A stretch of DNA of 64,000 nucleotides from JAEDHM01 sp964368645 (GCA_964368645.1 CAYJBY010000010.1:44155-108154), one strand, 5' to 3'; positions 35,897-45,576 are shown, counted from the first letter of the stretch. A program made the numbers and translations. The notes: a model not told the origin generated them from the sequence alone.

Positions 35897-36589
35897 GTGC
35901 AATTTTCACGCGAAGTCAACGAAATGGTCTGCGTTAAGAAAGGACCTAACCACGGACCTTCCCCTATACCCGAGGAGGGACAATGGGTCAAAGCAAAGGA
36001 AATTAAGGATATTAACGGTTTAACTCACGGTGTGGGTTGGTGCGCTCCTCAACAGGGTGCCTGCAAGCTCACTCTTAACATCAAGGGCGGTATCATCCGC
36101 GAAGCTTTGGTGGAGACTTTGGGTTGCTCCGGTATGACTCACTCCGCAGCTATGGCCGCCGAGATTTTGACCGGCAAAACTATTCTGGAAGCTCTCAATA
36201 CCGACTTGGTTTGCGACGCTATTAACACCGCTATGAGAGAACTTTTCCTTCAAATCGTTTACGGTCGTTCTCAGTCGGCTTTCTCCGACGACGGTCTGCC
36301 TATAGGCGGCGGTCTTGAGGACTTGGGCAAGGGTTTGCGCTCCCAGATCGGCACTATGTATGCTACCGAGGCTAAGGGCGTCAGATACCTTGAAATGGCT
36401 GAGGGTTATATCACCAAAATGGCACTGGACTCCGACAGCGAAGTTATCGGTTACGAGTTTATCCGCTTAGGTCAAATGCTTAAGCTCATAAGCGAGGGCA
36501 CCGATCCTGCGGAAGCTTTGAAGAAATGCACCGGCACCTACGGCAGATTCGCCGAGGGCGTCAAGTTCATTAATCCCCGTAAGGAATAG
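35897..36589 (+). CDS. NifU/IscU-like iron-sulfur scaffold protein (230 aa)
   Basis: Cysteines at GWCAPQQGAC, TLGCSGMTHS and LVCDAI match the NifU-like scaffold family found beside GGGtGRT genes in Clostridia. The GCSG segment corresponds to the ligand loop of the scaffold fold. The C-terminal part (about 145-230) is family-specific and has no obvious cysteine cluster apart from KKCTGTYGRF. The start is GTG at 35897 with AGGAGG 8 nt upstream. The next gene begins 11 nt downstream, so they form an operon. Likely holds a transient Fe-S cluster; the client is not known. No SufBCD or IscS gene is near. Confidence 0.85.
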   Translation: MQFSREVNEMVCVKKGPNHGPSPIPEEGQWVKAKEIKDINGLTHGVGWCAPQQGACKLTLNIKGGIIREALVETLGCSGMTHSAAMAAEILTGKTILEALNTDLVCDAINTAMRELFLQIVYGRSQSAFSDDGLPIGGGLEDLGKGLRSQIGTMYATEAKGVRYLEMAEGYITKMALDSDSEVIGYEFIRLGQMLKLISEGTDPAEALKKCTGTYGRFAEGVKFINPRKE

Positions 36590-36600
36590 GAGGTACGGAT

Positions 36601-37605
36601 ATGAGTATTACTTTCGAAGGTTACGAGAGAAGAATAGACAAAATCACCAAGATTCTTGCGGAGTACGGTATCGCTTCTTTGGAAGATGCAAGAGCTATTG
36701 CTCTTGAAAAAGGTATCGATGTAGAGTCAATCGTTAAGGGCGTTCAGCCTATCGCTTTTGAAAACGCGGTTTGGGCTTACACCTGCGGCGTTGCCATCGC
36801 TATCAAAAAGGGTTGCTTCAAGGCGGCTGACGCGGCGGAAGCTATCGGTATCGGCTTACAGTCCTTCTGTATCCCCGGTTCCGTTGCCGACACCAGACAG
36901 GTCGGTTTAGGTCACGGCAATTTGGGCGCAATGCTTCTGCGTGAAGAGACCGGTTGCTTTGCTTTCCTTGCAGGTCACGAGTCTTTCGCGGCGGCTGAGG
37001 GTGCAATCGGCATCGCTCGTACCGCTAACAAGGTTCGCAAAACTCCCCTTAAGGTCATTCTTAACGGCTTAGGCAAGGACGCGGCTTACATTATCAGCCG
37101 TATCAACGGTTTCACCTACGTGCAGACCGATTACAACCAGTACACCGACGAGCTGACTATCGTTAAAGAGATTCCCTACAGCACCGGCGACAGAGCTAAG
37201 GTAAGATGCTACGGCGCGAACGACGTCAACGAAGGCGTTGCTATTATGAGATTCGAGAACGTGGACGTTTCCATTACCGGTAACAGCACCAACCCCACTC
37301 GTTTCCAGCATCCCGTTGCAGGCACCTATAAGAAATGGTGTTGGGATAACGGCAAGAAGTACTTCTCCGTGGCGTCAGGCGGCGGCACAGGACGTACTCT
37401 CCACCCGGACAATATGGCAGCAGGCCCCGCAAGCTACGGTATGACCGATACTATGGGACGTATGCACAGCGACGCTCAGTTCGCAGGTAGCTCTTCCGTT
37501 CCCGCTCACGTTGAAATGATGGGCTTGATCGGTATGGGTAACAACCCTATGGTTGGCGCGACTGTTGCATTGGCAGTGGCTGTTGAAGAGGGTATGAAGA
37601 AATAA
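36601..37605 (+). CDS. GGGtGRT protein of unknown function (334 aa)
   Basis: The signature SGGGTGRTLHPDNMAAGPAS lies near residue 260, matching the family that databases call GGGtGRT. Cysteines at WAYTCGV, KGCFKAA, QSFCIPG, TGCFAF, VRCYGAN and KKWCWDN could bind a cluster. The protein is soluble, with no signal peptide or membrane segment. It directly follows the NifU-like scaffold gene with AGGAGGT before its ATG. The conserved pairing suggests it receives or uses a cluster delivered by that scaffold; its reaction is not known. A terminator ends the unit. Confidence 0.88.
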   Translation: MSITFEGYERRIDKITKILAEYGIASLEDARAIALEKGIDVESIVKGVQPIAFENAVWAYTCGVAIAIKKGCFKAADAAEAIGIGLQSFCIPGSVADTRQVGLGHGNLGAMLLREETGCFAFLAGHESFAAAEGAIGIARTANKVRKTPLKVILNGLGKDAAYIISRINGFTYVQTDYNQYTDELTIVKEIPYSTGDRAKVRCYGANDVNEGVAIMRFENVDVSITGNSTNPTRFQHPVAGTYKKWCWDNGKKYFSVASGGGTGRTLHPDNMAAGPASYGMTDTMGRMHSDAQFAGSSSVPAHVEMMGLIGMGNNPMVGATVALAVAVEEGMKK

Positions 37606-37637
37606 TTTCTTCCCTTGTTTTAACACGAACAAAACCT

Positions 37638-37672
37638 AAGGACGAGGCAATTACCGCTTCGTCCTTTTTTTT
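37638..37672 (+). terminator. Terminator after the GGGtGRT gene
   Basis: AAGGACGA and TCGTCCTT form an 8-bp stem around a 13-nt loop, followed by a T8 run. Confidence 0.85.
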
Positions 37673-37677
37673 GCCTT

Positions 37678-37763
37678 TTTGCACTCTTGACGATTTATTT
37701 TTTCACACGTTCTACTTTGCACTCTTAACAGTTCAAATTGTTTACACCCTATCCTTTGCACTC
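37678..37763. repeat. Three spaced TTTGCACTC repeats
   Basis: TTTGCACTC occurs at 37678, 37716 and 37755 (spacing 38 and 39 bp), the first two extended as TTTGCACTCTT. They lie in the 416-bp gap (37606-38021) upstream of the solute-binding protein. The rest of that gap is AT-rich with no gene visible. Confidence 0.55.
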
Positions 37764-38021
37764 GTTATGATTCCGCTTAATTCTAATTGAATGGGTGGGT
37801 GTAAAATCAATGTTGACAAAACTGACTGAATTAGGGTTGCAGAATTAGAAAATACGCTGATTTTTTGTCGCTAATAAGGGAAAAGACAAAAAATAATGAG
37901 GAAAAATGTAATTATATGTGGAAATATCATTAAGTTTATGTTAAAATTTTAACAGTAATACATTAAGATGTTTTGCACGGGGGGCTAGGAACAGATTTTC
38001 TAATGCTTTCGGGGAGGTACT

Positions 38022-39653
38022 ATGAGGAAGATTTTTTGTGTTTTGACTATCGTTATTATTTTTTGCACAGTCCTAATCGGGTGTGCCGATGAAGAGTCGC
38101 CAACCACTTCCAAGCTATCTCTTGTGGGTAATATCGCCAGTACTTTTCCCTTGGTCAACAGTGCCGCAAGCCTTAACATAATGGCAACAGGCTCCGGCGG
38201 CAAGGATCAGGAGTCCGTTTTTGTTTGGAACGAGTACGAAAAGATGACGGGCGTCAACATTAACTGGACTACCGTCACTACCGACACTCGCTCCGAAGCA
38301 TACCAGACTGCCCTCCTCAACCATCAGCAATACGACCTTATTATGCGTTGCAAGCTCTCGGCGACTAAGCTTCTTCGCTACGGAAAAAGCGGATTAATAC
38401 TTGACCTTGCCAAGGACGGAATGCTGAAAAAATACGCTCCCAACTGTTGGGCTTTCCTGCAATCTCACCCCGATACTCTAGCGTCCGTTATGAACCCCGA
38501 CGGCACGATTTACGGTTTGCCGCAGGTTAATTCCGGCGCAGAACTGCGTGTAGGCGTTAAGCTCTTCGTAAACAAAACTTGGCTTGAACGCGTCAATATG
38601 CAGTTGCCAACTACCACTCAAGAATTCCGCGCTCTTTTAACCGCATTTAAGCAACAGGACGCCAACGGTAACGGCAATCCCGATGACGAAATTCCGCTTT
38701 GCAGTGCGGACTGGGCAAATCTCAGATTATCTCTTTACGGTGCTTTCGGGTTGGCTAACCGCGGTTTTCATAACACATCGGTGGACTGCGATCCGGTAAG
38801 CGGTGACACCAGACTCATTGAACGCAGTGACGCATACTGCGATTTTCTGCAATATATGAACGGGCTATATTCGGACGGTCTGCTGGATCAAAAGACCTTT
38901 ACCATCTCAACGGACGAATGGCTCACAAATATCTATAATGACCGTATCGGAGTTTTTCCGATGACAAACTTAGCTTGGATTCCTGCGGACAAGGTAGATA
39001 ACTGGGTGGCGATAGACGAGGCTCTTACAGGTCCCAACGGCGACAAATTATGGTCGGGTATCCGCGCCAACTTCCACTCTACAGGTGCGGCGGTTATCCC
39101 CTCTACCTGCTCTAATCCTGCATTGGTTCTTCGTTGGCTTGATTATTTTTGGACGGACGAGGGTACTCTGTTCTATCATATGGGCGTTAAGGATAAGACC
39201 TATAAGGAGACGGAAAACGGCGGCTACGATTACATAGACGGCATTTACGAGGAAATGACAGCCAACGGCAAGTCCTTCGACGAGGTTATCAGACAATACT
39301 CCCCGTACCCCGGAGGCAGTAATCCCACAGTGGAAATCGCTCCTTACTTTATGGGCGGAGAGATGGCGGAAGTGCCTGCGGCGGCGGCAAGAGCGTTGAT
39401 GGCTTACGGGCCTAGCGAATATTGGCCTAGTTTCACCTTTACCCAATCGGAAAACGATGTTTTGGACGAAATCAATAGCAATATGAGTAAATATTGCAAT
39501 AATATGCGAACCGCCTTCATTACAGGCGAAAAATCTTTCGACGAGTGGGATTCCTACGTTGCGGAACTGGATAACCTCGGAGCGAGTGAAATGTTAGCCG
39601 TATATCAGGTCGCCGTCGACAGATACCATACTCTAATCGCGGCTCTAAATTAA
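38022..39653 (+). CDS. Extracellular solute-binding lipoprotein (543 aa)
   Basis: A signal peptide ends in the lipobox VLIGC, so Cys21 is lipidated and the protein sits outside the membrane. The body has the pattern of the LplA/type-1 solute-binding family of ABC sugar importers: VFVWNEYEKMTGVNINW, NPDGTIYGLPQV, and the Ca-loop-like DANGNGNPDDEIPL. GGGGAGG precedes the ATG. No permease or ATPase genes are adjacent; instead a hybrid histidine kinase follows after 32 nt. That pairing suggests the protein presents a ligand, probably an oligosaccharide, to the kinase's sensor domain, or that the permease is elsewhere. Ligand unknown. Confidence 0.9.
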   Translation: MRKIFCVLTIVIIFCTVLIGCADEESPTTSKLSLVGNIASTFPLVNSAASLNIMATGSGGKDQESVFVWNEYEKMTGVNINWTTVTTDTRSEAYQTALLNHQQYDLIMRCKLSATKLLRYGKSGLILDLAKDGMLKKYAPNCWAFLQSHPDTLASVMNPDGTIYGLPQVNSGAELRVGVKLFVNKTWLERVNMQLPTTTQEFRALLTAFKQQDANGNGNPDDEIPLCSADWANLRLSLYGAFGLANRGFHNTSVDCDPVSGDTRLIERSDAYCDFLQYMNGLYSDGLLDQKTFTISTDEWLTNIYNDRIGVFPMTNLAWIPADKVDNWVAIDEALTGPNGDKLWSGIRANFHSTGAAVIPSTCSNPALVLRWLDYFWTDEGTLFYHMGVKDKTYKETENGGYDYIDGIYEEMTANGKSFDEVIRQYSPYPGGSNPTVEIAPYFMGGEMAEVPAAAARALMAYGPSEYWPSFTFTQSENDVLDEINSNMSKYCNNMRTAFITGEKSFDEWDSYVAELDNLGASEMLAVYQVAVDRYHTLIAALN

Positions 39654-39685
39654 AAAACGATTTTTTTGTGTTATCGGAGGAGAAA

Positions 39686-41986
39686 ATGAAAAGGAATGCT
39701 TCTTCTATTACGAATAAATTACAATCAGGCTTTGTACGCTCGGTTATTACGCGAGTGCTGATGATTTTTATTGCTTTCAGCATCATTATAGCCTGCGTTA
39801 CTTTTTACTTATTTACGTCGGAAATCCGACACGCCACTTTAGACGACAGACAGAAACAGCTGGTTTCCTTCGAGCAGACAATTTCAGGCAGAATGTCCGA
39901 AATGACCAGCGTAGCTTACAATATCGGCAAGGATCCCGTCTTTTATACCGTTCCCGTTGAATCCGATCTGAAAACGGGAAGCGAAATGGCGGAAATGCTT
40001 GAAAGATATCTGGTTGGCAACAGTTATATAGAGCATTTAGCCTATAGCAGAGTTTCGGAGCCTAATATTATATATACTTCAAAAGGCACACGGGATCTAT
40101 CCGACTTTTTCGTTTACACTATGGGTATGACCAGAGAAGTAGCGGCGTCCTTAGTCAGTGAAATAAATAGCGCGAACTCCGTGCACATCGAACTTTTCGG
40201 TAGCGGCGAGAACGCTTGCTTTACGTACAGTTATCCGATTCCAGAGCTTGCCTCGGTACCGCAAGCGCACGTGCTGATGATAATCCCTATGAAAAGCGTT
40301 ACTCCCCTCATAGATAAGATGCTCGTCAACTTTAACGGTGACGTATCGGTTTTTGACGCAGAGGGCAAAAAAATCTTCAAAACAGATAAAATCAATGATG
40401 AAATCGACCTTTCGGAATTCGTTAAGGGCAATCAAAAGGAAATAACCTACAAGTCCAAGTCCGGTCAGAAATACGTTCTCCAAAAAACCGTATCAACGAC
40501 CAACAGTTGGACGTACGTTTCCACAATGAAATACAGCGATACGCTTACAGGTATTGCCAATAAGCAAATCGGTTTTATTGTTATCGTACTGGCTTTGGTG
40601 ACTGCGGCTACCGTTATAATGCTTGTAATCGTAATCGTTCAATACAAGCCGATTAAAAACCTTGCGGAACAAATCGCCGAAAAGAATCAGGACGGTAGCA
40701 GTCCGAAAATTATCGACGAGCGGACGCTGTTAAGCGATAGACTCTCTTCTCTCAAGGACGATAGCGAACAAAAACAGAAATTCCAAACAGCGTATTATGA
40801 GGCAGAAGCGGCGAGTAAAGCAAAATCCGCGTTTTTGTCCAATATGAGTCACGATATTCGTACTCCTATGAACGCTATTATCGGAATGACCGCCATTGCT
40901 AGAAATCATATCGGAGATCAAGCCTACGTGGACGAGTGCCTTAAAAAGGTGCAAATATCCTCCGATTATCTGTTGGATATCATCAATAACGTGTTGGATA
41001 TGAGCAGAATAGAGTCAGGTCGTATTCCGATTACCGCAGAGCCTATGCATATTCCCTCGCTGATTGACAGCGTCGTTTCGCTTATGACCTCAAGTGCAGA
41101 GGCGAAGAGCCAAAGCCTTTCGACTGATGTTGCACTAACGAACGCCTCCGTTCTGGGTGACAATATCCATATCGTACAGGTCTTTGTCAACATCATTTCC
41201 AATGCTGTAAAGTTTACACCAGAGGGCGGCACAATCAATATTACAGTTCGGCAGTCGGAAAACGAAAGAACGGATTACGGCACCTATGAGTTTACATTTA
41301 CCGATACCGGAGTCGGTATTCCCCCCGATTTTATCGACAAGGTATTCGATACCTTCTCCCGTGCAGACGACGGAGAAATTCCGAAGACAGAGGGTACGGG
41401 ACTGGGTATGGCAATTGCGAAGAAGCTTGTGGAGCTTATGGGCGGAAATATCCGCTGTGAAAGCGAGCTGAACGTAGGCACTACGTTTATCGTCACTCTT
41501 CCGATGAAGTTCGCAGAGGAGGATTTGACTGAATCAATGTCAAAGGAACTTGCAAAACCCCATACAAATCGCGGCGGTGTTAAGCACACGGTGGTTGACC
41601 TTAGCGGAAAACGTATTCTGCTTGCCGAGGATAACTCGATGAACCGCGAAATCGCCAGACTTATTATTGCGGAAACAAAAGCCGAAGTAGTAGATGCAAG
41701 TAACGGCAGGGAAGCGGTTGAGCTGTTTGCTGATAATCCCGTAGGTTACTTTGATTTGATATTTATGGATATTCAAATGCCGATTATGACAGGTTACGAC
41801 GCTACGGCGGAAATAAGATCGATGGAGCGTCCCGATGCCGCCACAATCCCCATTTACGCTATGACTGCCAATACCTTTGACGAGGACATAAGGCGTGTAA
41901 AAGCCGCAGGAATGAACGGTCATATCGGCAAGCCTTATAATCCTGCAACTCTCTACAAAGTTCTTTCCGAGGTGTTGTGTCAATAA
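39686..41986 (+). CDS. Hybrid sensor histidine kinase with receiver domain (766 aa)
   Basis: TM1 (about 18-40) and TM2 (about 294-318) bracket a periplasmic-side sensor of about 250 residues, likely dCache type. HisKA contains SNMSHDIRTPMNAI with the phosphorylated His near 389. HATPase has FTDTGVGIP and GTGLGMAIAKKLVELMGG (about 569). A C-terminal receiver (about 645-760) has ILLAEDNSMNRE, IFMDIQMPIM with the Asp near 694, and YAMTANTF. The start at 39686 is chosen because GGAGGAG lies just before it. There is no DNA-binding output, so a separate regulator or phosphotransfer protein is needed; the truncated receiver at the window's left edge is too far away to assume. Operon with the lipoprotein. 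Confidence 0.92.
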   Translation: MKRNASSITNKLQSGFVRSVITRVLMIFIAFSIIIACVTFYLFTSEIRHATLDDRQKQLVSFEQTISGRMSEMTSVAYNIGKDPVFYTVPVESDLKTGSEMAEMLERYLVGNSYIEHLAYSRVSEPNIIYTSKGTRDLSDFFVYTMGMTREVAASLVSEINSANSVHIELFGSGENACFTYSYPIPELASVPQAHVLMIIPMKSVTPLIDKMLVNFNGDVSVFDAEGKKIFKTDKINDEIDLSEFVKGNQKEITYKSKSGQKYVLQKTVSTTNSWTYVSTMKYSDTLTGIANKQIGFIVIVLALVTAATVIMLVIVIVQYKPIKNLAEQIAEKNQDGSSPKIIDERTLLSDRLSSLKDDSEQKQKFQTAYYEAEAASKAKSAFLSNMSHDIRTPMNAIIGMTAIARNHIGDQAYVDECLKKVQISSDYLLDIINNVLDMSRIESGRIPITAEPMHIPSLIDSVVSLMTSSAEAKSQSLSTDVALTNASVLGDNIHIVQVFVNIISNAVKFTPEGGTINITVRQSENERTDYGTYEFTFTDTGVGIPPDFIDKVFDTFSRADDGEIPKTEGTGLGMAIAKKLVELMGGNIRCESELNVGTTFIVTLPMKFAEEDLTESMSKELAKPHTNRGGVKHTVVDLSGKRILLAEDNSMNREIARLIIAETKAEVVDASNGREAVELFADNPVGYFDLIFMDIQMPIMTGYDATAEIRSMERPDAATIPIYAMTANTFDEDIRRVKAAGMNGHIGKPYNPATLYKVLSEVLCQ

Positions 41987-42191
41987 TATCTAAACGTGAA
42001 TATGACTTAGGCTTATGCGGTTTGCAATAAGTGCTAATTAACCGCTTTGCCGAAGTACAAAACACAGCTTTATAATTGCCGCGTTTTACTCATATATGGT
42101 TTGACTGTAAATCGTGGGTAAAATCCCCTACGCTTAGATAACTGCGATATGTGAGAGCGTCTAGTACAAAAAAATAACATTAAAGAGTAAA

Positions 42192-42220
42192 GAAAAAGCC
42201 CACCAAAGGGCTTTTTTCTT
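42192..42220 (+). terminator. Terminator after the histidine kinase
   Basis: AAAAAGCCC and GGGCTTTTT with a 6-nt loop and T-run. The rest of the 41987-42412 gap is AT-rich with no gene or other structure seen. Confidence 0.85.
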
Positions 42221-42412
42221 ATCGTACTTTGCATTAATGCAATACGTACTATAGTTACACTCTTCACGTACACATAAATGTACCTATTACAGCGTTTCAG
42301 TTTTCACGTATAACTAAATCGTATTTCAGGGGTTTTGTTGTGGATTTTGTATTGCTAAAATTAGTACAATTTTGAGAAGTGAATACAACCGCTTCGTTGT
42401 CAAAAACAGGAA

Positions 42413-42440
42413 TAAAAAAACATCTGCTGTTGCAGATGCT
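42413..42440 (-). terminator. Terminator of tRNA-Glu
   Basis: Minus-strand CATCTGC and GCAGATG pair around a 4-nt loop and are followed by T7. It begins 3 nt after the tRNA's CCA end. Confidence 0.9.
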
Positions 42441-42442
42441 TT

Positions 42443-42517
42443 TGGTACCCAGTACGGGAATCGAACCCATGATTCCGGCGTGAGAGGCCAGCGTACTAAC
42501 CGCTATACTAACTGGGC
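42443..42517 (-). tRNA. tRNA-Glu (anticodon CTC)
   Basis: On the minus strand: acceptor GCCCAGT pairing with ACTGGGT, D arm GTAT/GTAC, anticodon stem CTGGC/GCCGG with loop CTCTCAC (anticodon CTC), and T arm ATGGG-TTCGATT-CCCGT. A73 and an encoded CCA follow. It totals 75 nt, and all stems close with normal pairs and G-U wobbles. Confidence 0.95.
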
Positions 42518-42687
42518 TTAATACTCTAGTAGTATATCAAATAACTTTTTGTCACGCAAGCGTTTTAACGGTGTTTTTGAAAAAAATTTGTCGTTTGCTT
42601 TCGTTAAGGTTTTTGGTGCAAAAAACGCGATGCGTTTCGCTGTAATTACACCTCGCAAACGATGGTTTTTGAAGCTTCGGGCAAAAG

Positions 42688-42878
42688 AAAAAACCCCGCC
42701 TGTGCCGTCTCGTGGCTGTACTAAACCCGCTATAAGCAGGTGGGTGTGCTATCTGCCGTATCTGCCTTCCTCTGCAATTGGAAATGAGGCCTGACATCAA
42801 ACAACAAGTTTCGCAATTCCCGTTTAGTATGTGGGGTCGTGACATTACCACTACTCGAACACCGCAGGATCTTCTACT
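42688..42878 (-). ncRNA. ssrS: 6S RNA
   Basis: A 190-nt transcript from a near-consensus promoter, ending in a T6 run, with no ORF. The 5' end (CCTGCGGTGTTCG) and 3' end (CGAGACGGCACAGGCGGGG) can form the imperfect closing stem of 6S RNA. Internally, AATGTCACGACCCC and TAAACGGGAAT flank the region of the open bubble, and GGGTTTAGTACAGCC resembles the conserved 3' segment. 6S RNA binds sigma-A RNA polymerase and mimics an open promoter. The identification rests on these segments, size and context, so another small RNA is still possible. Confidence 0.72.
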
Positions 42879-42884
42879 AATTAT

Positions 42885-42913
42885 TTTATACAACCTTTTC
42901 GGGAAAAATTCAA
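42885..42913 (-). promoter_or_regulatory. Promoter of the 6S-like RNA
   Basis: Minus-strand TTGAAT (42908-42913), 17-bp spacer, TATAAA (42885-42890). Predicted start is near 42878. Confidence 0.75.
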
Positions 42914-42986
42914 TACCTAATTCCTAAAATTAATGTATTAAATTTTCTAAAAAGGTATTGCAAATTACAAAAAACTATGTTATAGG

Positions 42987-45479
42987 CTATGCCGTTTTTT
43001 TGGCTTTACCGTATCTTTTCAGTTTCAAAAGGGCTTCCAACTTGTCATAAGCTCCCCTTTTCCGCAGTTTTTTGTCAAGATAACTCAGCCCTAAATTGAC
43101 TAAAATACCCGAAACAATGCCAATTACAATCCACAGGACGTTATCCCAACCGATAAATATCGTATCCGTGCCCGGCAAAATCAATTCAAAGTAATTGCCG
43201 ATATAATACGATCCCACAGGCAGTGCCACAGCCAAAAGCACCAGCGATACGCCGATTACAGCCAAGCGGAATTTGTCCGGTGGCATACAGATAAGCAACA
43301 ACGCCGCGTACCCTGAAAATACCAACGCATAAGTGCCTGCCGTAGCTTCAAGAGAGGTTACTGCGCTCCAACCGCCTGCCACCTCGGGATTAGCATAGAC
43401 CGCGCCCTGCGGAAAGCCGACCAAAGCAAACACAACCAAAACGCAAACGATTAGCGACATTCCCGAACAAAAACTCGTTCGCAATACGTTCCAAATAAAC
43501 TGCCCCGAAACGTGCTTGCTTGTAGGCTGTACTGCAATGCAAAAGCTGGGTAACCCCAGTACGAAAAATTCGATAATTAAAAATTGTGACGCTGAGAAGG
43601 GATAAACCTTACCCATACAGCAGTACAGGAAGGTCATAAACATAACGAAAATGTTTTTCATTATGTACAAGGACGCAGACCTTTCCACGTTGCAAATCGC
43701 CCGTCTGCCCTCGGATACCACGTCAGGAAGAGAACTGAACGCACTGTTCATCAATACTATACGGGAAATATTACGCGCAACCTCGTTAGCACAGGCAAAG
43801 GATATGGAGCAATCCGCTTCCTTAAGTGCCTGAACGTCATTAATGCCGTCGCCTACCATTCCCACGATTCTGCCGTTCTTTTGCAGAGTGTGGACTATCT
43901 CCGCCTTTTGCTCCGGACTCACTCTTCCGAAAACGGTGGATTCCATCGTCTTCGCCTCCAACTCCTCGGAATTAAGTTCTGCGCAGTTAACGTAATGCTC
44001 GTGACCGATAACGCCTGCTTTGCCTGCCACCTCGCTAACCGTGCGCGGATGGTCGCCGGAAATAATCTTAATATCCACGTCGTTGTTGCGGAACCAGTCT
44101 AATATCTCCTTAGCGTCGCTACGCAATGTATCCTCTAAGGAAATCGTATATAAGGCTGCCGCGTTTTCTCTCGTTACGTTGTCAATCGACTCTTCGCTAC
44201 GCGCCAATACCAAGGTGCGTAAGCCTTTTTCCATATCCGCCTGTATGTTTTGCGAAAAACCGCCGTCCACGTTCACCACAAAATCGGGCGCACCTAAGCA
44301 GAACGTGCCTAACCCCTCAAGGGTGACTGCGCTGAATTTACGTATTGAGGAAAAGGGAAGTACGTCCGTAGCCTTGTAGTACTCCTCTGCCCCGAACCGC
44401 CTTTTCAGTCCTTGAGCCGTGACGTTGCCGTCCTTGGTCGCATATAAAAGCGAGGCTACTATCTTATCCACGTCGTAAGCTCCGTCGCCGACAGAGTCGG
44501 TCTTAACTACGTTAAGCTCGCCTGTTGTAATCGTTCCTGTCTTATCAAGCAAAATCGTGTCCGTCATCGCCAGCATCTCGATACTGTACAAATCCTGCGC
44601 CAACGCATTTTTTCTTGAAAGTTTCAAAACGCCTGCCGCCAACGCAAAGCTGGTTAAAAAGAACATTCCGACAGGCATCATTCCCAGCATTGACGCCGAG
44701 GTGTATTTCACCGTTGCCTGCCACGAACCCGAAGCGTTGAGGTTGATAATAATAGAGGGTATTGCCAACGCCACCATTATAATTGCGATTACCTTGATTA
44801 TCTTGTCTAAGGCGGTAAAAATCGTACTCTTGGGCTTGCTGACGTTCCTTGCCGCTTTGGCTATCTTCTGAATATAGCAGTCCTTGCCTACCTTTTCGGC
44901 TTTTGCAAAAACCTCGCCCACCAATACGTTACTGCCTGCTAAAAGCTCTTCGCCGACTTTCTTCTTAATAGGGGCGGTTTCTCCAGTGAGGATAGACTCG
45001 TCAACCTCTATGTATCCTTCCATCAAACTGCAATCAACAGGTATCTGCATTCCCGAACGCAGTACGAAAACGTCGTCTAATACCAAATCTTTGGCGCTTA
45101 TCTCCTTACGTTTCCCCCCGCGGACAACCTCGCAGGTATTATCAAGCACAAGAGAAAGCTTTTCCACCGCTTTCTTCGCCTTAACCTCCTGATAAATCCC
45201 TATTGCCATATTAAAGAAAATAAGACAAGACGAAAACGTATCGTTGATCTGTCCTGCGCAAATAAGCGCGACTATAATGATAATCGTTGCCACGTTGACA
45301 AAGGTAAAGACGTTTTCCACTATTATGCGGAAATACGACTTGCTTCTGTTCATATCCTTGACGTTGGTTAGCTTGTCCTCGATACGACCGCTCACCTGCT
45401 CCTCTGTCAAACCGAAGCTAACGTCAGGGTTGTATCTAATAGCGTCACGCTGTTTTCTGCTGATTTTGTCTTCTGCCAT
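42987..45479 (-). CDS. CtpE-like cation-transporting P-type ATPase (830 aa)
   Basis: TGETAPI in the actuator domain, the phosphorylation motif LLDKTGTITTGE (about 314) and MVGDGINDVQALKEAD are all intact, and about ten membrane helices are seen. The helix-4 region before DKTGT reads MMPVGMFFLTS, as in CtpE-type pumps rather than CPx heavy-metal ATPases. No N-terminal heavy-metal-binding domain. It likely moves Ca2+ or another divalent ion. I place the start at 45479 (MAEDKISR); an ATG at 45506 is in frame, but its only GGTGG-like site lies downstream of it. It is transcribed on its own after a terminator. Ion specificity is uncertain. Confidence 0.9.
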   Translation of the reverse strand: MAEDKISRKQRDAIRYNPDVSFGLTEEQVSGRIEDKLTNVKDMNRSKSYFRIIVENVFTFVNVATIIIIVALICAGQINDTFSSCLIFFNMAIGIYQEVKAKKAVEKLSLVLDNTCEVVRGGKRKEISAKDLVLDDVFVLRSGMQIPVDCSLMEGYIEVDESILTGETAPIKKKVGEELLAGSNVLVGEVFAKAEKVGKDCYIQKIAKAARNVSKPKSTIFTALDKIIKVIAIIMVALAIPSIIINLNASGSWQATVKYTSASMLGMMPVGMFFLTSFALAAGVLKLSRKNALAQDLYSIEMLAMTDTILLDKTGTITTGELNVVKTDSVGDGAYDVDKIVASLLYATKDGNVTAQGLKRRFGAEEYYKATDVLPFSSIRKFSAVTLEGLGTFCLGAPDFVVNVDGGFSQNIQADMEKGLRTLVLARSEESIDNVTRENAAALYTISLEDTLRSDAKEILDWFRNNDVDIKIISGDHPRTVSEVAGKAGVIGHEHYVNCAELNSEELEAKTMESTVFGRVSPEQKAEIVHTLQKNGRIVGMVGDGINDVQALKEADCSISFACANEVARNISRIVLMNSAFSSLPDVVSEGRRAICNVERSASLYIMKNIFVMFMTFLYCCMGKVYPFSASQFLIIEFFVLGLPSFCIAVQPTSKHVSGQFIWNVLRTSFCSGMSLIVCVLVVFALVGFPQGAVYANPEVAGGWSAVTSLEATAGTYALVFSGYAALLLICMPPDKFRLAVIGVSLVLLAVALPVGSYYIGNYFELILPGTDTIFIGWDNVLWIVIGIVSGILVNLGLSYLDKKLRKRGAYDKLEALLKLKRYGKAKKTA

Positions 45480-45532
45480 ACCTATTAATTGTACCACCTT
45501 TGTCATTGATTGACAATATGCTATTTTGCTGT

Positions 45533-45564
45533 AAAAAAGGAAAAGAAACTAGGTTCTTTTCCTT
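45533..45564 (-). terminator. Terminator between acyl-CoA synthetase fusion and P-type ATPase
   Basis: Minus-strand GGAAAAGAA and TTCTTTTCC with a 6-nt loop, followed by T6. Confidence 0.85.
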
Positions 45565-45576
45565 ACAATAACTGTG

